NCBI RefSeq assembly: GCF_000226975.2
Contig: NZ_CP019285.1
Span: 2,046,001-2,110,000, forward strand
Direction of reading: 5' to 3'
DNA length: 64,000 nucleotides
DNA from: Halobiforma lacisalsi AJ5
GTDB lineage: Archaea > Halobacteriota > Halobacteria > Halobacteriales > Natrialbaceae
Position 1 is the first letter of the stretch; each line of letters opens with the position of its first letter. Shown in pieces: positions 58,741-64,000 of this stretch. The notes under the pieces were generated by a model, which saw only the letters and a program-made list of their open reading frames with translations, had not been told where the DNA came from and did not search any database. Both the position numbers and the translations under genes were made by a program.

Positions 58741-60888
58741 ATGCACCAGCCGGGCCCGCCGCGTTTCTGTGCCGTCGGCGAATCGGTCGAACTCGCTCCC
58801 CGGGATCCGAATCCCGAGCACGAGGCGAGCTACGAGTGGTCGATCATCGAGTCACCTCCCGACAGCGACCTCTCCGTACCGGATGATCCGGTGTGGCATC
58901 TCGAGCCGGACGCACCCGGCACCTACCGGTTCGAACTCGAAACCCCGGAGGGACGGTACGAACAGCGCATTCGCGCGTTCCCTGACGTCCGCCGGTCGAC
59001 GAGCTTTGACCTCGAGCGAGATCGACTCCCCGAGCACGACCCCGAGGAGGTGTCGATCATGGGGCCGTTCAACGAACACCTCTTCGACCGGGAGCATCCG
59101 ACGCTCGAGGGCGGTACCTATCGGTACGAGATCGACGCCGAACCGGGCACCCACCGGTACGGCTACGTTCCGGGCGACGACTTCGAGAACGCCGTCTGGG
59201 AGGAAGTGACTGTTCCGGGGCCCGGCAAGCCCCGCGTTTTCCTCGACGGGCCGGACGAGGCCGACGGCGACGCCGATACGACGACGGTCACGGCCGAGGC
59301 GACGCCGGGCACCGACAGCGAGTACGACGCGGACGAACTCGCTGTCGAGTTCTACGTCGACGACCGCGACGAACTGACCGACGCGGACCTCGAGGTCGAC
59401 GGCCACCGGGCCCGGGTTCCGGTCACCGACCTCGAGGAACCCGTTCGGATCCACGCGGTCGCCGTCGGGGAGCGCCACAGCGTCGCCGACTGCGTGATCG
59501 TCCACCCGGACGGACGCGTCGAGCGCCGCAACGACCCGCCCGAATGGGCCCGCGACGCCGTCGTCTACGAGATTTTCGTCCGCTCGTTCACCGACGAGGC
59601 CACGTTCGAATCGCTCGAACGCCGCGTGCCGTACCTCGAGTCGCTGGGGGTCGACTGCCTGTGGCTAACGCCGGTCCTCGAGAGCCCGACGAAACACGGC
59701 TACCACATCACCGACTACTTCGACACGTCCTCGGATCTCGGGACGCGCGAGGAGTTCGAGTCGTTCGTCGATCGCTGCCACGAGAGCGACATCCGGGTGG
59801 TCTTCGACCTCGTGATCAACCATACCGCGCGCGAGCACGCCGCCTTCGACATGAGCGCGGCCTGCGTCCCGGAGTACGAGGACTGGTACGTCTGGGAGGA
59901 CCTCGCGGAGACCGGGGTCGAGCCTGACGAGCTCGCGTCGGAGATCGGGGCCGAGAACCCCCGCGAGGACTACGCGCCGCCCGCCCGTACGACGCCCGAC
60001 GGCGAGACTGAGGTCGCCCAGTACTACTTTAACTGGCGCGGGATTCCGAACGTCAACTACGATTCGCTGGCCGTCCGCTCGTTCTTCCTCGAGGTCGTCG
60101 ACGAGTGGGTCGACGTCGTCGACGGGTTCCGCTGTGACGTCGCCTGGGGGGTTCCCCACGGCTTCTGGAAGGAGATCTACGAGCGGGTCAAGTCCCACGA
60201 CTCGGAGTTCCTGCTGCTGGACGAGACCGTTCCGCGCGAACCCGAGTATGCCGAGTCCGAGTTCGACGTCCACTACGATACGACGCTGTACTACGCGCTG
60301 CGGGACGTCGGCAACGGCGAGCGGCCCGCCAACGCCCTCCTCGAGGCCGCGCGAGCGCCCCGCCGGGAAGGGTTCCCCGAGTGGTCGCTACACATGCGGT
60401 ACGTCGAAAACCACGACGAGACGCGCTACCTCGAGGAGTGCGGGCCGGAGGCCCAGCGGGCGGCGGTGACGGCCGTCCTGACGATGCCGGGCGTGCCGAT
60501 GATCTACTACGGACAGGAACGGGGCGCGACGGAGTACCGCCAGTTGATGCCCTGGGAGGGCGACGGCGAGGCGACGACGTTCCACCGCCGGCTGGTGGCC
60601 GCGCGCCACGACTCGCCGGCGCTCTCGCGGGGCGACCTGGTCGACGTCGACCACGAGGCTGTCGGCGAGGAGTCGGACGCCGTCGTCGCCTACACTCGCG
60701 AAACCGACGACGAGGCCGTCGCCGTCGTCCTGAACTTTGGTGCAGAACCCGTGCACGTTCGAGTAGATCTCGACCTCGAGTCGATGGATCTCGTGACCGG
60801 TGAGGGACGGAATCTCGAACGGACCGACGGGGGAACCGTCCTCGAGGTCGAAGACGCGGCGGTCCTCCGAGTCGCCGACGACCGCTGA
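58741..60888 (+). CDS. GH13-family alpha-glucanase (neopullulanase/cyclomaltodextrinase-like)
   Basis: A 715-residue glycoside hydrolase. Residues 1-270 are beta-rich N-terminal domains with no export signal, so it is likely cytoplasmic and acts on imported maltodextrins. The GH13 barrel has VFDLVINHT (about residues 354-362), the nucleophile Asp in FRCDVAWG (about 463-470), the acid/base Glu in LLLDETVP (about 491-498) and the third acid in YVENHDE (about 555-561). A C-terminal beta domain follows. A TATA-like region (cataaacgataaa) lies about 25-37 bases upstream of the ATG. Exact product specificity cannot be read. Confidence 0.9.
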   Translation: MHQPGPPRFCAVGESVELAPRDPNPEHEASYEWSIIESPPDSDLSVPDDPVWHLEPDAPGTYRFELETPEGRYEQRIRAFPDVRRSTSFDLERDRLPEHDPEEVSIMGPFNEHLFDREHPTLEGGTYRYEIDAEPGTHRYGYVPGDDFENAVWEEVTVPGPGKPRVFLDGPDEADGDADTTTVTAEATPGTDSEYDADELAVEFYVDDRDELTDADLEVDGHRARVPVTDLEEPVRIHAVAVGERHSVADCVIVHPDGRVERRNDPPEWARDAVVYEIFVRSFTDEATFESLERRVPYLESLGVDCLWLTPVLESPTKHGYHITDYFDTSSDLGTREEFESFVDRCHESDIRVVFDLVINHTAREHAAFDMSAACVPEYEDWYVWEDLAETGVEPDELASEIGAENPREDYAPPARTTPDGETEVAQYYFNWRGIPNVNYDSLAVRSFFLEVVDEWVDVVDGFRCDVAWGVPHGFWKEIYERVKSHDSEFLLLDETVPREPEYAESEFDVHYDTTLYYALRDVGNGERPANALLEAARAPRREGFPEWSLHMRYVENHDETRYLEECGPEAQRAAVTAVLTMPGVPMIYYGQERGATEYRQLMPWEGDGEATTFHRRLVAARHDSPALSRGDLVDVDHEAVGEESDAVVAYTRETDDEAVAVVLNFGAEPVHVRVDLDLESMDLVTGEGRNLERTDGGTVLEVEDAAVLRVADDR

Positions 60889-60989
60889 GGGTCGGTTCAG
60901 CGAGGGTGGCTGATTTTCTCTCGAGCGAGGTCGACACGGGCCGTTGACGGGTAGAACCGTTCTCGGAGAGCCGACGGAGGAAAGAGGTG

Positions 60990-63101
60990 TCAGTCCTGTA
61001 CCGCCGGACCGTCCGCCTGCGCTTCCGCGTCGACCTCGTTCGCGTTGGCTTCGGAGAGTGCGGTCGCCGTTGCCAGCCGGAGCGCGTGCGGCCAACCAAG
61101 CGGCGTCGCACTATCGGCCGTCCCGTCGTCGAACAGCTGTTCCGGCAGGTACTCGCCGTCCCGCCGGAGCTGCCCGCCTGGCTCGACCAGCGCGAGCAGG
61201 TCCCGTGCACGCTCGTCGAACTCGGCGGCCCCCTCCTGATCGCGTGCTGCCAGCAGCTCGCTCAGTTCGGCCGCAGCGTGGGCACCCCATGCCGTCGTCA
61301 CCGTCCACACCTTCGGCTCGCCCTGGTCGCTGACCCGCCAGGGATCGTCCTCGAACCGCGCGAGGCCCTCGATCGGTCCGTCGGGGTCCCGGTAGAGGCC
61401 GTCGACCGTCGTCTCGAGGTGGGAGCGGAGCCGTGCGAGCCGATCGTCGTCGACGGCGAGGTCCGGGACGGCGTCGTACTCGGCGTGGGCGCCGGCCAGC
61501 GCGAAGGTGCTCCCGTCGAGGCGGTCGTCGAGGTCGCCGTCGTCGAGACGCAGGCCGTAACACCCGCGTTCGGGGACCCACAGCGCGTCGATCCCCTCGT
61601 AGATCTCGCGCGCGCCCTCGAGTGCTCGCTCGCGGTACTCGTCGGCGAGCGGCGCGCGGGCGATCGCGGCGTAGGCCTCGAGGTAGGTCGCGGCGGTGTG
61701 TGTAAACCGGCCGGTCATGTTTTCCCAGGCGTTTTGGACGCGCTCGGGGAGTCCGTCGTCCTCGAGGGTGTCGTCGAGGCCGTCGAGCGCGGAAACGAGT
61801 GCGGCCCGGACGTCTGCGTCCTCGTCCTCGTCGTCGACGACCCGGAGGTACGTGGCGAGATAGGTCGCGACGCTCGCCGTCTGGTCGGCCTGGTAGTCGA
61901 CGCCCGCCGATCCCTGCTCGAGGCGGCCGTTGGCCCAGCCGGGAGCGATCTCGCCGTTGTGGGGCCAGACGCGGTGGGGCCAGGTGCCGTCCTCGAGTTG
62001 TGTCTCGACGTAGAACCGGGCGCTTCGGCGGTGCCACTCCTCCAGACCGAGGTCGGCACGTCGGTCGGCAGCGAGGAGGAACGACGCGATTTCGGCGTCG
62101 TCGCGGAACCAGGTGTAGCCGTAACCGCCGGAGTACCTGAAGAAGGGGTCGAACTCGGGGCCGGCAATCCGGGATCCGTTCGAGCCCCGCAGGAGAGCGA
62201 GGGTTCGCAGGTCGTCGACCGCGTCGCCGATCGTCCCGTTTCCGACCGTGCTCGAAGTGTCACCAGCGCCCAGAAGTCCCCGCGCCTGGGTCCGGCCGAC
62301 CTCGAGGATCGTCTCGCGGTCGGAATGGTCGGCGACGCCGGCACGGACCCGTTCGAGGGCCTCGAGCCGGTCGCCGTCGGAGGCGTCCGCGAGGAGCGTC
62401 GCGACCGTCGCGCTCGGGTCGTCGCCGGTCAGCGTGACCTCGAGCATCGCGATCGGGCTGAGGGAGGTCTCCTCGTATCGGCCGGCGGCGTCCGGACGGG
62501 GAAACTCGACCGGCTCCTCGTCGAGCAGTTCCTCGAAGTTCGGCGGCACCTGTCCCGCGACCTCGAGCGGCGTCGAGGCGGCGACGAAATCGCGTTCGCG
62601 GTCGTGATAGATCTCGACGACGTCCTCGTGTCGGAGCTGTCCGGTCCGGCCGACCCGACCCTCGGGGGCGAAACCGAGACAGGCGTGGATCGACGGCTCC
62701 GAGGGGCTGTCCGTCCCGTCGGTACCCTCGAGTTCGAAGTGCGTGAGATGTAGTCGGCCGACGGTCACGTCGTGCTGGACGAGCGTGACCGGATCCGAGC
62801 TCGGTTCGGAATCGATCCGGTGGACGGTTTCGACGACCGCGGTGTCGCCGACGTAGCGCTGTTGGCCACCCTCGAGCCAGTGGGTTCCGTTACCCAGTTC
62901 GACCCCGAACCGGGACTTCTCGATGCCGACGAGCCCCGAGACGGGATAGGAGTAGTCCCTGACCGACCCGTCGGGGGCGACGTGGACGAGCCGATCGTCG
63001 AGCCCCGAGAACAGCCCCGACGTCGACCGTCGCTCGCCGGGAAACCGACGAGAGTCGCCCCGCGATCGCTTGACGTCGTTCAGGGCGCTGTGAAGTTTCA
63101 T
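60990..63101 (-). CDS. GH15-family glucoamylase-like glycosidase
   Basis: A 703-residue glucan 1,4-alpha-glucosidase-type protein. Residues 1-260 form a beta-sandwich domain typical of prokaryotic GH15 enzymes. The (alpha/alpha)6 barrel begins near residue 280, with YGYTWFRDDAEIASFLL (about 326-342), TWPHRVWPHNGE and then LEQGSAGVDYQADQTAS. No signal peptide is seen, so it is probably cytoplasmic. It releases glucose from maltodextrins, complementing the GH13 enzyme. It converges on the GH13 gene and is divergent from trmB. The start at 63101 is preferred over 63125; a minus-strand AT-rich box lies at 63131-63140. Confidence 0.88.
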   Translation of the reverse strand: MKLHSALNDVKRSRGDSRRFPGERRSTSGLFSGLDDRLVHVAPDGSVRDYSYPVSGLVGIEKSRFGVELGNGTHWLEGGQQRYVGDTAVVETVHRIDSEPSSDPVTLVQHDVTVGRLHLTHFELEGTDGTDSPSEPSIHACLGFAPEGRVGRTGQLRHEDVVEIYHDRERDFVAASTPLEVAGQVPPNFEELLDEEPVEFPRPDAAGRYEETSLSPIAMLEVTLTGDDPSATVATLLADASDGDRLEALERVRAGVADHSDRETILEVGRTQARGLLGAGDTSSTVGNGTIGDAVDDLRTLALLRGSNGSRIAGPEFDPFFRYSGGYGYTWFRDDAEIASFLLAADRRADLGLEEWHRRSARFYVETQLEDGTWPHRVWPHNGEIAPGWANGRLEQGSAGVDYQADQTASVATYLATYLRVVDDEDEDADVRAALVSALDGLDDTLEDDGLPERVQNAWENMTGRFTHTAATYLEAYAAIARAPLADEYRERALEGAREIYEGIDALWVPERGCYGLRLDDGDLDDRLDGSTFALAGAHAEYDAVPDLAVDDDRLARLRSHLETTVDGLYRDPDGPIEGLARFEDDPWRVSDQGEPKVWTVTTAWGAHAAAELSELLAARDQEGAAEFDERARDLLALVEPGGQLRRDGEYLPEQLFDDGTADSATPLGWPHALRLATATALSEANANEVDAEAQADGPAVQD

Positions 63102-63268
63102 CGTGGAACCCGATACGACCTCCACCGTCTAAAATTTGTTGTAAAATGTATTCTCACTTTTCACCGATGGCGAAGCCGCCGTCGTCCGTGGAATCGACGG
63201 TCGGTCCGCTCGAGTCGAGCGCGAATCTTTTTCAGCCGTCGCTGCAATTCTTGCAACACTAACTACTC

Positions 63269-64000
63269 ATGGACACTGACGGCCTCGCCGGACTACTCGA
63301 GCAATTCGGCCTCTCGGAAAAGGAGATCGACACGTATCTCGCCATCCTGGATCACGGGGAATCGAAGGCGAGCACGATCGCGGACGCCGCCGACGTGTCG
63401 AAGCGGTACGTCTACAGCATCAGCGAAGAACTCGAGGAACGGGGGTTCGTCGAGGTCGACGACCACGCGGTACCGACGGTCATCCGGCCGGTCCAACCGG
63501 AGACGGTCGTCCAGCGGCTCACCCGCAGCGTCGAGCAGATGGAGCCGGAACTGGAGTCGCGGTACACGCGGACCGAACGCACCGGGGAGCAGTTCGAGGT
63601 GATCAAGTCCCGACAGACGGTCCTCAAGCGCATCGAAGAGTTGCTGCGAAACGCCGAAACCGAGGTGACGCTGTCGTTGCCCGCGTCGATACTCCCGCAG
63701 ATCCGGTCGACGCTCGAGGAGACCGTCGAACGGGACGTCCTCGTCCTCCTGCTCGTCGGGACGGCCGACGGCGAGCGGATCGATACTGCGTCGCTCGCCG
63801 GGACGGCGAGTACTGTCCGGACCTGGGACGCACTCGTCCCGACGATGTTGACGGTCGATCGAGTTCACGGGCTGTTGGCTCCGAACCAGATCCTTACGAG
63901 TTCCACGAGCGATACGCGTGCGATCGCCCTCTCACAGGAACAACTCGTCCCCGTACTCACTGGTTCCTTCCTGGCGAACTACTGGCCGATCGCGGAGGAG
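63269..64000 (+). CDS. TrmB-family sugar-responsive transcriptional regulator (partial)
   Basis: The gene starts at the ATG at 63269 and is still open at the window end, giving 244 residues. The N-terminal winged helix is the TrmB domain: LLEQFGLSEKEIDTYLAIL (about residues 9-27), then SKASTIADAADVSKRYVYSISEELEERGFVEV (about 32-63). After it come a helical segment (about 80-105) and the start of the effector-binding domain with VIKSRQTVLKRIEELLRNAETEV (about 110-132). TrmB proteins switch between sugar import/gluconeogenic and glycolytic gene sets, which fits the neighbouring island. A T-rich box lies at 63226-63231. Confidence 0.88.
   Translation, partial: MDTDGLAGLLEQFGLSEKEIDTYLAILDHGESKASTIADAADVSKRYVYSISEELEERGFVEVDDHAVPTVIRPVQPETVVQRLTRSVEQMEPELESRYTRTERTGEQFEVIKSRQTVLKRIEELLRNAETEVTLSLPASILPQIRSTLEETVERDVLVLLLVGTADGERIDTASLAGTASTVRTWDALVPTMLTVDRVHGLLAPNQILTSSTSDTRAIALSQEQLVPVLTGSFLANYWPIAEE

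Noticed and set aside
60987-62753. 588-codon plus-strand frame opposite the GH15 gene
   Set aside because: Composition is typical of a shadow frame (Val, Gly, Arg, Asp rich, no motif), while the minus-strand frame has clear GH15 features.

Overview
The window is about 64 kb of a GC-rich archaeal chromosome and is almost certainly from a haloarchaeon (class Halobacteria). The proteins are strongly acidic. Most genes have a TATA-like box 22-35 bases before the start codon and no Shine-Dalgarno site. Archaeal hallmarks are present: Rpo4, TFS, MBF1, L21e, RsmA, HalOD1, HTH-10, and the pantoate kinase / phosphopantothenate synthetase route to CoA. There are no rRNA genes, CRISPR arrays or intact insertion sequences. 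One tRNA gene, tRNA-Leu(GAG), is present.

Layout. (1) 1-5.4 kb: the end of pantoate kinase and the whole phosphopantothenate synthetase, separated by a 973-residue membrane protein with about 13 DUF1508-like repeats; then an HTH-10 regulator. (2) 5.35-12.4 kb: a four-gene ATGA-coupled operon (thiolase, OB-fold protein, CoA-transferase alpha and beta), facing a membrane protein, an SSF symporter, an unannotated 25-residue membrane microprotein with a perfect Shine-Dalgarno site, and a 3-hydroxybutyrate-dehydrogenase-like SDR. Together they look like uptake and catabolism of a short hydroxy- or oxo-acid. (3) 12.4-20.1 kb: housekeeping genes (tyrS, birA, UspA, amidohydrolase, HD phosphohydrolase) and small haloarchaeal proteins. 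(4) 20.1-29.5 kb: a BMP/Nup-type nucleoside or sugar ABC transporter with a PfkB kinase, a TIM-barrel isomerase, a Gfo/Idh/MocA dehydrogenase, an inserted riboflavin synthase gene and an N-terminally decapitated membrane-protein remnant. (5) 29.6-35 kb: a split MetE-type methionine synthase pair, a VOC protein and asparagine synthetase. (6) 35.3-39.4 kb: the archaeal information-processing operon L21e-rpo4-DUF655-rsmA-mscS-hemK2.

(7) 39.7-44.9 kb: a sulfur and ubiquitin-like region with cystathionine synthase/lyase, an MBL hydrolase, a CysO/SAMP-like beta-grasp protein ending GG-SR, an E1-like UbaA, a JAMM protease and a YeeE/YedE sulfur transporter. (8) 45-52.5 kb: cupin, R2lox-like diiron protein, purF, TFS, DUF420, tRNA-Leu, MBF1 and a long AlaX editing protein. 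(9) 52.7-64 kb: a carbohydrate island with a gluconate/xylonate-type dehydratase, a sugar ABC transporter split around a divergent promoter carrying an 8+8 bp palindrome, GH13 and GH15 glycosidases and a TrmB-type regulator cut by the window end. The dehydratase and the ABC operon converge on an array of about seven short hairpins.

The most novel-looking items are that hairpin array (two near-identical units differ by a compensatory base-pair change), the CysO/UbaA/JAMM cassette with a masked diglycine, the symporter microprotein, and the DUF1508 repeat protein inside the CoA gene pair. All functions come from reading motifs and context; no database search was run.
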